This document shows, piece after piece, positions 49,874 through 58,302 of a stretch of 64,000 bases of DNA. Position 1 is the stretch's first letter. The number at the start of each line of letters is the position of its first letter. The notes beneath the pieces were generated by a model. The model ran no database searches, was not told the origin of the DNA, and saw nothing but the letters and a program-made list of their open reading frames with translations. The position numbers and the translations under genes are program-made. Source of the stretch: Anaerolineales bacterium (lineage in GTDB: Bacteria > Chloroflexota > Anaerolineae > Aggregatilineales > J027). The DNA is taken from assembly GCA_020634155.1 (NCBI GenBank), contig JACKCI010000001.1, forward strand, positions 682,001-746,000, in the 5' to 3' direction.

Positions 49874-51224
49874 AGAAACAGCCGTGAGTTGCCCAAATTG
49901 TGGCAATCAGTACACGACCCAAGTCGAACAAATTTTGGATGTGGGGCTTGATCCACGTGCTAAGGTACGCCTGCTCTCAGGACAGGTCAATGTAGCCCAC
50001 TGCCCTAATTGTGATTTTGAACTCGCCCTTGGTACTCCCCTCGCGTACCATGATCCCGCCAAAGAACTCTTGTTGGTGCATGTTCCTTTTGAATTGAACT
50101 TGAATAATGATGAGCAAGAACGGGTCATTGGTCAGTTTACACGCGCCATCACCGATGCTCTCCCGATGGAGCAACGCAAAGGCTACCTCCTGCAACCGCG
50201 CCGCATGTTTACTATGCAGACCTTGGTCGAAACAGTCTTAGAGGCCGATGGCATCACCAAAGAAGTTATGGAAGACCGTCGCAAGAAACTTGAATTGGTC
50301 GAAACCTTGCTGCAAACCCCGCCCGATGTATTGCCAAGTGTGATCGCCCAACACGACGCTGAAATTGACGAGGAATTCTTCACCATGTTAAGCGCCACCG
50401 CCGAGGCTGCCATGATGGACGGGCAACGAGCGATGGCCGAAGCCGTGCTGGGTCTACGCGACCAACTCTTTAACTTAACGACCTACGGCAAAGAACTTCT
50501 TGGCGAGATGCAAGAGCAAGAGGCTGCTATCCAAAAGGTTACCGCTGATCTCAACAAACTTGGTCAGAACCTTACCCGTGAGAGTGTCCTTGACCTTGCG
50601 CTCGATTACCAAGAAAATGACCAATTTGTGCAGGCCTTAGTGGGTCTTATCCGTCCGGCAATGGACTACACTTTCTTTGGGTTGTTGACCGAGCGGATGG
50701 AGCAAGACCCCTCCAAGAAAACCCGCCGCGAACTCAAAGCCCTGCGTGACCGTCTCTTGGAACTCATTGAAGAGATTGATCAACACAACCAAGCCAATAT
50801 CCAAGCAGCCGTCAATGTACTTAGCCAAATCGTGAACAGCACCAATATTGAGCAAACAGTACGCGAAAATGCCAATTTCATTGACAACCTATTCTTGCAA
50901 GTCCTTGAGGCCAATTTAGAGGATGCCCGCGAGAAAAATGATGCATCGCGCGTGTTACGCCTCCAAAAGGTGCATGACACAATCAACCGCATGATTATGG
51001 AAAGTACCCCGCCCGAAGTCCGCTTTATCAATGAAGTTCTCAGCGTAGAGGATACCCTCGAAGCGCGTCTAATGCTGATTGATAAAGCACCACAATTTGG
51101 CCCGCAGTTGCTGGAATACCTTGACGCCCTCATTAACCAACTGCAAGGACGTGGCGAAGATAACTTGTTGGCTCGCATCAAAGAAATTCGAGATGAGGCT
51201 GCCAAAATCATTCCTCAAGAGTAG
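49860..51224 (+). CDS. CpXC domain protein
   Basis: 454 residues with AAGGAAAG before the ATG. The N-terminal zinc ribbon has SCPNCGNQY and HCPNCDFEL, the CpXC signature (PF14353), in a domain of about 150 residues with beta strands such as LLLVHVPFELNLN. From residue 160 on the protein is long helices, partly coiled coil (LGEMQEQEAAIQKVTADLNKLG, RELKALRDRLLELIEEID). The function of CpXC proteins is unknown. It overlaps the histidine kinase gene, so a shared signalling role is possible. The 3' end overlaps the PBP-like gene by 17 bp. Confidence 0.9.
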   Translation: MARPRETAVSCPNCGNQYTTQVEQILDVGLDPRAKVRLLSGQVNVAHCPNCDFELALGTPLAYHDPAKELLLVHVPFELNLNNDEQERVIGQFTRAITDALPMEQRKGYLLQPRRMFTMQTLVETVLEADGITKEVMEDRRKKLELVETLLQTPPDVLPSVIAQHDAEIDEEFFTMLSATAEAAMMDGQRAMAEAVLGLRDQLFNLTTYGKELLGEMQEQEAAIQKVTADLNKLGQNLTRESVLDLALDYQENDQFVQALVGLIRPAMDYTFFGLLTERMEQDPSKKTRRELKALRDRLLELIEEIDQHNQANIQAAVNVLSQIVNSTNIEQTVRENANFIDNLFLQVLEANLEDAREKNDASRVLRLQKVHDTINRMIMESTPPEVRFINEVLSVEDTLEARLMLIDKAPQFGPQLLEYLDALINQLQGRGEDNLLARIKEIRDEAAKIIPQE

Positions 51225-52572
51225 CCAGATAATCAAAAGCGCCCTGTGCCACTGCCACCGCATCATAGGGCGCTTGAGCATCTTCCACCACAACTACCAC
51301 AACCCATGTCAACCCGCCTGATTCGGTACTGAAGCCAAGATACCAACTCAACATCTGATGCCCTGCGTAGGCTACCCCGGCATGACCATAGACACCTGCT
51401 TCAATTGGCATTTGGGCAGCACTCTCCGCCATGACTTCCCGCATAGGAGCCACCCATTCCAACGGGAATAATTGGGTGGTGTGGTGAGGAATGGCTAAAG
51501 ACCGCCACACCCGCTCCGATGGCATTCGGTAGGCATCTGCCAAGTAGAAATCTGGCACCCGCCCTTCATTAGCAATGGCTACCGTCACCCGCGCCATTTG
51601 TAGCGGGGTTACCGTCAATTGACCTTGACCCAGTGCCTCTAGCTTCACATCTCGCATCTTTATTGGTGGGTAAGCAGCGTTGGGGATACGGGATAGTGGC
51701 ACAGACTCAAAAAAACCTGCATCTGCAAACAAGATAGGGTCAAGGTCGTAATCTGCAAACGGCTCTGGACAGCCTAGAATAAAAGCATCACGCAATGTCA
51801 AAGAATCGGAAGCCGATTGCATGCAGGTCAGTGTGAAACCATCAATGTAGATGGGTGATTGTGAGAGCGCTATAGGTTGCTCAAGCCGATAGCCGTCATT
51901 GAGCATTGCCATCAAGATCAAAGGCTGTAGCACACTTCCGGGTTGATAACTCACATTCAGCACACGATTGACCAAGGGAGATTGCTGTTTATGGTTAGCT
52001 TGTAAATGCGTCCAGTTCAAATCCAGCGTATTGGGATTGACCGCAGGAAGACTCACCAACGCCCGTATCGCCCCCGATGGCAACTCTACCACCACTGCCG
52101 CCCCACTACGCTCCGCAAAAGCATCCACCACCGCCAGCTGTAGCCATACATCCATCGTACTCCGCAAGTCTGCACCAACGGAGGGGCGACTCAATAGCTC
52201 GTTCTTCCACACCTCCCATGCACGAGGTGAAGGCCCCCATTCCCCAACCAGCACATCATTAAAGGCCAATTCTAAGCCATCTACCCCGTATTGATAACTA
52301 TAGTAACCTGTGGCGCTTACCACTTCGGGATAAGGATAATTGCGCTGGGGATAGGTTGTGCCAGCACGAGGGCTGGTTATCGCTAAGGCTATGCCATGAC
52401 GGTCAACAATCAAGCCGCGTGCAAAATGCTGGTCGGCAAAGACGCGGCGTGGGTTATCCTTGCGTTGAAGCAAGCCTTCGTGCTGAAGCACGCTCCAATA
52501 GGCACTACTGATGATAATAAGTAGAAAGCCAAGGAAGATGACTTGGGTCAGGTTGCGGAGTTCTCGCGCCAT
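51208..52572 (-). CDS. Penicillin-binding-protein-like, catalytic motifs lost
   Basis: 454 residues behind GAGGAG. One membrane anchor (10-28), a short pedestal (RGLIVDRHGIALA) and a transpeptidase fold from about 150. The active motifs are altered: SxxK is S213-VLQ216, the SxN region reads GCPEP (267-271), and KTGT is HAGV (397-400). The folding phrases remain (YQPGSVLQPL, EALGQGQLTVTPLQMARV, LSWYLGFS). It is therefore likely to be a non-enzymatic partner of the FtsW/RodA-like protein encoded just upstream (25 bp overlap), or to have another function in the envelope. Confidence 0.85.
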   Translation of the reverse strand: MARELRNLTQVIFLGFLLIIISSAYWSVLQHEGLLQRKDNPRRVFADQHFARGLIVDRHGIALAITSPRAGTTYPQRNYPYPEVVSATGYYSYQYGVDGLELAFNDVLVGEWGPSPRAWEVWKNELLSRPSVGADLRSTMDVWLQLAVVDAFAERSGAAVVVELPSGAIRALVSLPAVNPNTLDLNWTHLQANHKQQSPLVNRVLNVSYQPGSVLQPLILMAMLNDGYRLEQPIALSQSPIYIDGFTLTCMQSASDSLTLRDAFILGCPEPFADYDLDPILFADAGFFESVPLSRIPNAAYPPIKMRDVKLEALGQGQLTVTPLQMARVTVAIANEGRVPDFYLADAYRMPSERVWRSLAIPHHTTQLFPLEWVAPMREVMAESAAQMPIEAGVYGHAGVAYAGHQMLSWYLGFSTESGGLTWVVVVVVEDAQAPYDAVAVAQGAFDYLATLEE

Positions 52573-53828
52573 GTCTCCTCGCTAATCATCAACAACAAGC
52601 CCACTATCACAAAACTAATCACCAATGAGGAACCGCCATAGCTCACAAAAGGTAATGTAACCCCTGTTAAGGGCCAAAGGCGTAGCGTTCCCCCAATAAT
52701 CAGTAGGCTTTGGGTTGCAAGCAGCAAGCTCAATCCTGCCGATAATAACGCCAAAAAGGGATTGTCTTGATTCAGAATCGCCAACCGCATCCCGCGAAAA
52801 ATCAAGACGCCAAGCGCTACAATCAGACCCAACACCCCAACTAGACCCCATTCCTCGGCTATCGCGGCAAATACAAAATCAGAATGCACAACAGGAATAA
52901 AGGTGGGAAGGCCCTGCCCAATTCCAGTACCTGTCAAGCCACCTGCTGCGACAGCCATTAAACTTTGCACAATCTGAAAGGCCCGCCCCTCGGATTCTTG
53001 CCAAGGGTTAAGCCAGACATCGACCCGCAGTGCCACCACATCAAACAGCACATAGCCCACCAACCCCGCCAGCACCAGCAATACGCCGCCGCCCACTAGC
53101 AATAGCCATTGACCACTGGCGATATAGAGCATCAACAGAAACACCACAAAAAATATGGTGGCAGCCCCTAGGTCGCGCTGCCAAATCAGCAAGACCATAC
53201 ACAAGCTGAACATCAACACAATTGGGGTAAAAAAGGCGGGGCTAGGAATAGTCAACCGCTGCCCAATAGGGATATGCTGACGGCGCAGCACCCGCCAATG
53301 GTCAGCAAAATAGCCCGCTAGAAATGTGACCATCACCACCTTGAGCAACTCCGATGGCTGAAAATAGATACTCGCGCCCAGCCACAAGCGCGGCCCAAAG
53401 CCTGATGGATTCACACCATAGATAATGGTTGCAGCCAAAAGGCTCATCCCCACCACCAACCAATGATAATGATAGCGTTTGAGCCAAGCCAGATCAGTTG
53501 TGGTATGCACTAAGCCGACCAGCACCACAACACTGAGTGCTAGCCAAAGGGCCTGTCGATTGCTAAAGGATGGAGCCAAGCGTGTCACCAAGTTCAGGCC
53601 CCACCCCGTCAAGAGCAACATCGCGGGCAGTAAATAGGGGTCATGATGGGGTAAACGCCGTGCCATGATACGCTGTAGACCCACCACTGCTCCCAACCAA
53701 ACCACCATCGGCCACACCATACGGCTATGAAAGCCCTGCACGAGCGCCAAGGTTATCTGATTGAGGATGACAAAGGCCGCCGCAATGAGCAGCAAATAGC
53801 GCTCTCGACGGCACTGCTCCACGTTCAT
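52548..53828 (-). CDS. FtsW/RodA/SpoVE family glycan polymerase
   Basis: 426 residues, ten or more helices. SEDS motifs are present: PSGFGPRLWLGASIYFQPSELLKVVMVTF, LIWQRDLGAATIFF, SDFVFAAIAEEWGLVG and LPFVSYGGSSLVISF. SEDS proteins polymerise lipid II into peptidoglycan, normally with a class B PBP that cross-links. Here the co-encoded PBP has lost its catalytic motifs. The start codon shares one base with the stop of the MTAP gene. Confidence 0.94.
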   Translation of the reverse strand: MNVEQCRRERYLLLIAAAFVILNQITLALVQGFHSRMVWPMVVWLGAVVGLQRIMARRLPHHDPYLLPAMLLLTGWGLNLVTRLAPSFSNRQALWLALSVVVLVGLVHTTTDLAWLKRYHYHWLVVGMSLLAATIIYGVNPSGFGPRLWLGASIYFQPSELLKVVMVTFLAGYFADHWRVLRRQHIPIGQRLTIPSPAFFTPIVLMFSLCMVLLIWQRDLGAATIFFVVFLLMLYIASGQWLLLVGGGVLLVLAGLVGYVLFDVVALRVDVWLNPWQESEGRAFQIVQSLMAVAAGGLTGTGIGQGLPTFIPVVHSDFVFAAIAEEWGLVGVLGLIVALGVLIFRGMRLAILNQDNPFLALLSAGLSLLLATQSLLIIGGTLRLWPLTGVTLPFVSYGGSSLVISFVIVGLLLMISEETWRENSAT

Positions 53829-54694
53829 TATCCCAACAGACTCTGCATGAATAGACTGAGGGTTTTATGACGTTCTGCGGGAATAGCATTAGGAGCAGTA
53901 GTCAGGGTACCTTGCAATGCGCTATGGGCAGCAGGTGCGGTCTTAAAAGCAGCAATCTTGGGCATAATCCCGACCAGCACCGCTTGGGCAAGCGATAAAT
54001 TACGCGACATGGTCTGCATCACCATCTCAACCGTCACTTCTTCTTCATGCCAGCAATCATAATCAGTGACCATTGCCATCACCGCATAGCAAATTTCGGC
54101 TTCACGGGCGAGGAAGGCCTCCGGTGAGGTGGTCATACCAATGATGTCCATACCCCACTGACGGAAAAGCTCACTTTCGCCGCGGGTGCTGAAGCGTGGC
54201 CCCTCGACTGTGATATAGTTACCGCTGCGATGCACCGTCCCCCCCACCGCTTGGATGGTATCCGCCAGCACATGCCGCAACTCATCGCAGAAGGGTTGAG
54301 CGGCACCAACATGCGCCACCAAGCCATCCTCAAAAAAGGTACGGTCGCGCTTGCCCTTCGTGAAATCAATCAACTGGTCAGGCACGACAATATGGCCCGG
54401 CGCATAGTCTTCCCGCAACGAACCACAGGCACTCACTGCCAAAACATACTGAACACCAAGCTGTTTAAAGGCGTAGATATTGGCGCGATAAGGCACCTCG
54501 GTGGGGGTCAAGACATGCCCACGTCCATGCCGTGCAATAAAAGCCACGCGTTGATTACCAAGGTTGCCAACAATAATTGAATCGCTAGTGGGGCCAAACG
54601 GGGTGTCAATTTGAATTTCTTCTTTATGCGTTAGAGCATCCATCTGGTACAATCCAGAACCACCGATGATGCCTATGCGTATTTCGTCAGACAT
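53828..54694 (-). CDS. mtnP: S-methyl-5'-thioadenosine phosphorylase (MTAP/PNP family)
   Basis: 288 residues from the ATG at 54694 behind TGGAGAT. IGIIGGSGLYQM phosphate loop, FIARHGRGH, VSACGSLRED, TVEGPRFSTRGES and GMTTSPEAFLAREAEICYAVMAMVTDYDCW are diagnostic. It cleaves methylthioadenosine to adenine and methylthioribose-1-phosphate in the methionine salvage path. The distinction MTA versus inosine rests on MTTSPEA/TDYD, which favour MTA. It precedes ftsW on the same strand. Confidence 0.92.
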   Translation of the reverse strand: MSDEIRIGIIGGSGLYQMDALTHKEEIQIDTPFGPTSDSIIVGNLGNQRVAFIARHGRGHVLTPTEVPYRANIYAFKQLGVQYVLAVSACGSLREDYAPGHIVVPDQLIDFTKGKRDRTFFEDGLVAHVGAAQPFCDELRHVLADTIQAVGGTVHRSGNYITVEGPRFSTRGESELFRQWGMDIIGMTTSPEAFLAREAEICYAVMAMVTDYDCWHEEEVTVEMVMQTMSRNLSLAQAVLVGIMPKIAAFKTAPAAHSALQGTLTTAPNAIPAERHKTLSLFMQSLLG

Positions 54695-54712
54695 ACAATC
54701 TCCACTCAAGAC

Positions 54713-54741
54713 TTGTCGATTTAAGATACATCTCGTAGGAT
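54713..54741 (+). promoter_or_regulatory. Candidate promoter of the TPR/M23 operon
   Basis: TTGTCG (54713-54718), a 17-base spacer and TAGGAT (54736-54741), 30 bases before the TPR start codon. Each hexamer matches consensus at four of six positions. Confidence 0.35.
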
Positions 54742-54770
54742 TATTTTAACATCGTTCAAAGGGCTGGCCT

Positions 54771-55721
54771 ATGCAAGAACCAACTTCAGAACTTCGCCAA
54801 TTAACGAGCCAAGTATTCAGTACATGGCAGACGGGTGAACTCCCTTTTCTCAAGGCCGTTGAACAAATCAAAACGTTACTTCAAGACCCAATGGCAAAAG
54901 ACCACCCCGCCAACCAAGGGCATATCCAGTACATATTGGGTTATCTGCACTTTCAGCATGGACACTATAACGCCAGCCTCGAACATGGCAAGCAGGCCCG
55001 CGCCCATTTTGAATCCGCTGAAAATACCCGTTACATGACCCGTTGCGACATCTTTCTGGGTGAGGCTTACCGTCAAAAGGGTGATTTCATCCGCGCCCGT
55101 GATTATTTTCGGATCGCGCATGAGGAAGCCGCCCGTTTAGGTGAGACTGTCCTTCAAGCGATAGCTTACACCAACGAAGGGCAACTCAACCTCAGCCTTG
55201 AGGGTTATTCCAGCGCACGAGAGTGTCTTGAAAAGGCGATACAACTTGTCGCACAATTCCCAGCCGACTATAGCCCTACCGGACGTTCCGAATTACTGTG
55301 CGAAACCTATCATGCTCTGGCCGTCATCCATCTTCATGACCAATTGTTTGAGAAAGCATGGGAAACAGCCAAGCAATCTCTGAACCTAGCGGAATCCATT
55401 AACCACTTGCGGACCGTAGGCCATGCCAACCGCACGATGGGTGAGGTACTGATGGCGCTCGAACACCCGCCTCAAGAACCGGATGAATCGCTTTCAATTA
55501 ACCCTGATTTTTATTTCAAGGCGTCTATCGAAGCATTTAAGGAGGCCGCTAATGAGGGAGAAATGGCCCGCACCATGCACATTCATGCCCGCAGCCTCGC
55601 CAAACGTGGGCAACGGGTCTTAGCCGCACGAAAACTGAAACAGGCGACCATGATTTTTGTCAAATTGGGTATGCTCGATGATGTCGCCAAAACTACCGAA
55701 ACCCAGAATGGTATTTTTTAG
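54771..55721 (+). CDS. TPR repeat protein (paralogue of the gene at 11005)
   Basis: 316 residues of helical TPR-type repeats (YILGYLHFQHGHYNASLEHGKQA, IFLGEAYRQKGDFIRARDYFRIA, YHALAVIHLHDQLFEKAWETAKQSL). It aligns over its full length with the protein at 11005-11952, sharing TGELPF, KGDF-RAR, GEAYR/GESHR, ANRT-GEVL, YFKASIEAF and the end ET-NGIF. No catalytic motif or export signal. It is 18 bases upstream of the M23/barrel protein, probably one operon, so it may bind or deliver that enzyme (inference). Confidence 0.85.
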   Translation: MQEPTSELRQLTSQVFSTWQTGELPFLKAVEQIKTLLQDPMAKDHPANQGHIQYILGYLHFQHGHYNASLEHGKQARAHFESAENTRYMTRCDIFLGEAYRQKGDFIRARDYFRIAHEEAARLGETVLQAIAYTNEGQLNLSLEGYSSARECLEKAIQLVAQFPADYSPTGRSELLCETYHALAVIHLHDQLFEKAWETAKQSLNLAESINHLRTVGHANRTMGEVLMALEHPPQEPDESLSINPDFYFKASIEAFKEAANEGEMARTMHIHARSLAKRGQRVLAARKLKQATMIFVKLGMLDDVAKTTETQNGIF

Positions 55722-55739
55722 TAGGAAGGTTATTGATCT

Positions 55740-57554
55740 ATGCCAACGCCTTATGATGGCAAGGTTGCACTATGGCAATGGAAAGGCTCATCCGTTAGCG
55801 AAGATACGATTGAGGAATTTGTCCGTACCATTCGCCAATGGGCACCCCATGTCAAACAAGTTTGGGTCAAAACCACTGACGGGAGCGATTGGATGGGGAA
55901 ATTCGATACCAAGAAATCGCTTTCAATTGATGGGCCAGACTCGATTGCTCGGTGGGTACAAGTCCTTGAAGCCAATGGAATGGAATTCCATGCGTGGTGT
56001 GTACCCAAAGGAAAAGATATTGTTGCCGAAGCCGATATTATTATTGAAACTTGCAATGTGGCTGGAGTTCAGAGCGTCATCCTTGATGTGGAACCCTATA
56101 CAGGCTTTTGGCAAGGTGGGCGTGAGGCTATCCGTCCCTTTATGACACGGCTACGGCGTGGGGTCGGCGGACGCTTCCATATTGGCATGAGCGTTGACCC
56201 GCGTCCACAGCACTTCAACCGTATTTATCCCGAAGAGTGGCGGCCTTTTGTCAATAGTGTCCACCCCCAATGCTATTGGGTCACCTTTGAACGCGACCTT
56301 GAAGAAGTCTTAGATGAAGCCTACGAAACATGGGAGAGTTATGGCCTCCCCTTGATACCCGCTCTGCAAGGTAATGCCCCTGTCAGTGAGATGGAGCAAG
56401 CCCGCAACTACTCCGTGACCTTTCATAATGCACCGGGTCTGAGTTGGTGGCGCTTTGGGGTAATCGGCCCAACCCAATTTCCTGCTGTCAATCATCCTAT
56501 TGGTGAAATTGACCCGCCTGATAGCACCCCCCCCGAGGGTGGTTATTTCGGCAGCGAACTGGTCATCACCCCCGATGACCCCGGTTTTCGCTATGGAGTG
56601 CATGACTCTAATGAGGGTTTTAAGAGCTTCTTGGGAACATGGGGCTGGAATGTCAAATATAAGAACACCAGCGCCACCAGCAGTAAGGTGTGGGCGCTCT
56701 GGGACCCCAATTTGACCGAAAGCGGGTGGTATGAGGTCTCGACATTCATTCCTGCCCGCCACGCCAGCACAACCCGCGCCCGTTTCAAGATACATGGAGC
56801 GCAGGCCACCGAGCTAACGGTGGAAGTGAATCAATCACAGTATTTCAACCTGTGGGCACCCTTGGGCATCTTCCAATTTGATGCCAACAACCCACGCGCA
56901 GGCATCGTTTTTCTCAATGACCTGACCTATGAAGCCGATAAAGAAATCGCCTTTGACGCCATGCGCTATCGGCGTATTATCGGACGCACTCCGACAACAG
57001 GCTATGTGTCAGATGGCTTCGACCCACCAATTGGCACCCGTGAAGAGCGTGAAGGCTCCAAGGTCTGGCCCGGCTATTGGTTTGATGCAACAGGTTTTGC
57101 GGTACGCTACAACAAAGGTACGGCTCAAGAGGCTTATCATACAGGTTCTGACCTCAACCTCAACCGCCCTTATTGGGATGCCGATGCTCATAGTCCGGTT
57201 TATTCGGCGGCATCAGGTGTCGTGACCTTTGCGGGACGACTCACAGGCTGGGGCAATGTCATCGTTATTCGGCATGACCCCTTGGTAACAACAGGGCAAC
57301 GGCTTTATGGACGTTATTCGCATGTGGAGAATATCCGCGTCAAAGTGGGTGACCGTGTACAACGTAGCCAACAGATTGCGAGTGTGGGCAATGCTGAAGG
57401 GCTATTCCCCTATCATCTGCACTTTGACTTGAGTCCGACGGAGGCGTTGGAAAGTACGCCTTGGGATTGGCCTAAACTGGACTTGAATCGGTTATTGCGG
57501 GATTATGTAGACCCTCGCAAGTTCGTGGAGGAAAATCGGCCACTATCGCGGTAA
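55740..57554 (+). CDS. Multidomain peptidoglycan/glycan hydrolase without signal peptide (barrel, golvesin-like, M23)
   Basis: 604 residues. Residues 1-265 form a barrel-like glycoside hydrolase domain (KVALWQWKG, QVWVKTTDGSDW, VQSVILDVEPYTGFWQGG with a D-x-E pair). Residues 290-425 resemble the golvesin/Xly carbohydrate-binding domain (YKNTSATSSKVWALWDP, SGWYEVSTFIPARH, FDAMRY). Residues 460-590 are an M23 metallopeptidase: H and D in YHTGSDLN, then GWGNVIVIRHD and HLHFDLS. Zn ligands of the family are thus present. There is no signal peptide, which is odd for a wall enzyme. AGGAAGG precedes the ATG. Confidence 0.83.
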   Translation: MPTPYDGKVALWQWKGSSVSEDTIEEFVRTIRQWAPHVKQVWVKTTDGSDWMGKFDTKKSLSIDGPDSIARWVQVLEANGMEFHAWCVPKGKDIVAEADIIIETCNVAGVQSVILDVEPYTGFWQGGREAIRPFMTRLRRGVGGRFHIGMSVDPRPQHFNRIYPEEWRPFVNSVHPQCYWVTFERDLEEVLDEAYETWESYGLPLIPALQGNAPVSEMEQARNYSVTFHNAPGLSWWRFGVIGPTQFPAVNHPIGEIDPPDSTPPEGGYFGSELVITPDDPGFRYGVHDSNEGFKSFLGTWGWNVKYKNTSATSSKVWALWDPNLTESGWYEVSTFIPARHASTTRARFKIHGAQATELTVEVNQSQYFNLWAPLGIFQFDANNPRAGIVFLNDLTYEADKEIAFDAMRYRRIIGRTPTTGYVSDGFDPPIGTREEREGSKVWPGYWFDATGFAVRYNKGTAQEAYHTGSDLNLNRPYWDADAHSPVYSAASGVVTFAGRLTGWGNVIVIRHDPLVTTGQRLYGRYSHVENIRVKVGDRVQRSQQIASVGNAEGLFPYHLHFDLSPTEALESTPWDWPKLDLNRLLRDYVDPRKFVEENRPLSR

Positions 57555-57563
57555 ATCAGCAGC

Positions 57564-57607
57564 GGCGCGGGCGCGACCTCACCCCTTCAGGTGACCTCGC
57601 CCGCGCC
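57564..57607. repeat. REP-like palindromic element, copy 2
   Basis: GGCGCGGGCG (57564-57573) and CGCCCGCGCC (57598-57607) pair perfectly, with TCACC/GGTGA inside. It shares GGCGCGACCTC and TCGCCCGCGCCCC with the element at 31450-31494. Lying between two convergent genes, it may also act as a terminator, but there is no T-run. Confidence 0.7.
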
Positions 57608-57621
57608 CCTTCACGTCCCCG

Positions 57622-58299
57622 TTACCAACTCTCTTCCATCATGCGGTTAAATTGGCGCAGACTATTGACTTGAGGCTCTAGTTGGTCGGCACGTGATTGA
57701 TAAGTTGTCCAGCCATCGGCAAAGATAATCGCAAAAATCAGCAAGGCCACCACCCAATACAAGCGCCCTCCCCACGCATCGACCACTGGAGAAGGCAAAA
57801 AGAGGCGACGCTTATCCCAATACCACCATGCCACAAAACTTAAGAAAACGAAAGCCACACCCGCCATAACCGCAGAGACGCCACTAAGCATGATACGGGC
57901 TGCCGTTGAGGTCACATAGAGCCGCATGGATTCGATCAACAGAATCGCAGGCGAGACCACAAAGCCAGCCGCCAGCAAAATCACAATGAATATCATCAAA
58001 TTAGCGGCCCAGCGTGCATGGCTACGTAGACCAATCACCACTGCTGTGTACAGAACCGCTTCAATCAAATTCACCAGAGCAGCAAGTGGCAAGCCAAGCG
58101 ATATGGCACCGCAGAAAGACAGAAATGATAGGCTGCTGAGAATAACAAGTGCGAAAGTAGTGGTTGTGACACACCCACGATTAACCGCAGGTGCGGCCTG
58201 TGGCACAGGTTGCTCGATCCGTATCACATCCGGTATAGGAGCAGGGGCTTGTACCTCAAAGACCTCGTGGGTGTGTTCGTGACTATATTCGTAGCGCAA
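57622..58299 (-). CDS. Membrane protein with five helices
   Basis: 225 residues. The N terminus is polar with histidines (YSHEHTHE) and prolines. About five hydrophobic helices follow (FALVILSSLSFLSFCGAISL, ALVNLIEAVLYTAVVIGL, NLMIFIVILLAAGFVVSPAIL, MLSGVSAVMAGVAFVFLSFVAWWYW, LYWVVALLIFAIIFADGW). I do not recognise the family. It follows the aminotransferase gene by 3 bases on the same strand. Confidence 0.75.
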   Translation of the reverse strand: MRYEYSHEHTHEVFEVQAPAPIPDVIRIEQPVPQAAPAVNRGCVTTTTFALVILSSLSFLSFCGAISLGLPLAALVNLIEAVLYTAVVIGLRSHARWAANLMIFIVILLAAGFVVSPAILLIESMRLYVTSTAARIMLSGVSAVMAGVAFVFLSFVAWWYWDKRRLFLPSPVVDAWGGRLYWVVALLIFAIIFADGWTTYQSRADQLEPQVNSLRQFNRMMEESW

Positions 58300-58302
58300 G
58301 AT

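Noticed and set aside
55740..57554. M23/barrel protein as part of a prophage lysis module
   Set aside because: No phage structural, integrase or holin genes are near it.
57564..57607. Ordinary intrinsic terminator
   Set aside because: No T-run on either strand and its ends are shared with a segment inside a coding gene at 31450, so a REP-like repeat is the better call, though it may also stop transcription.
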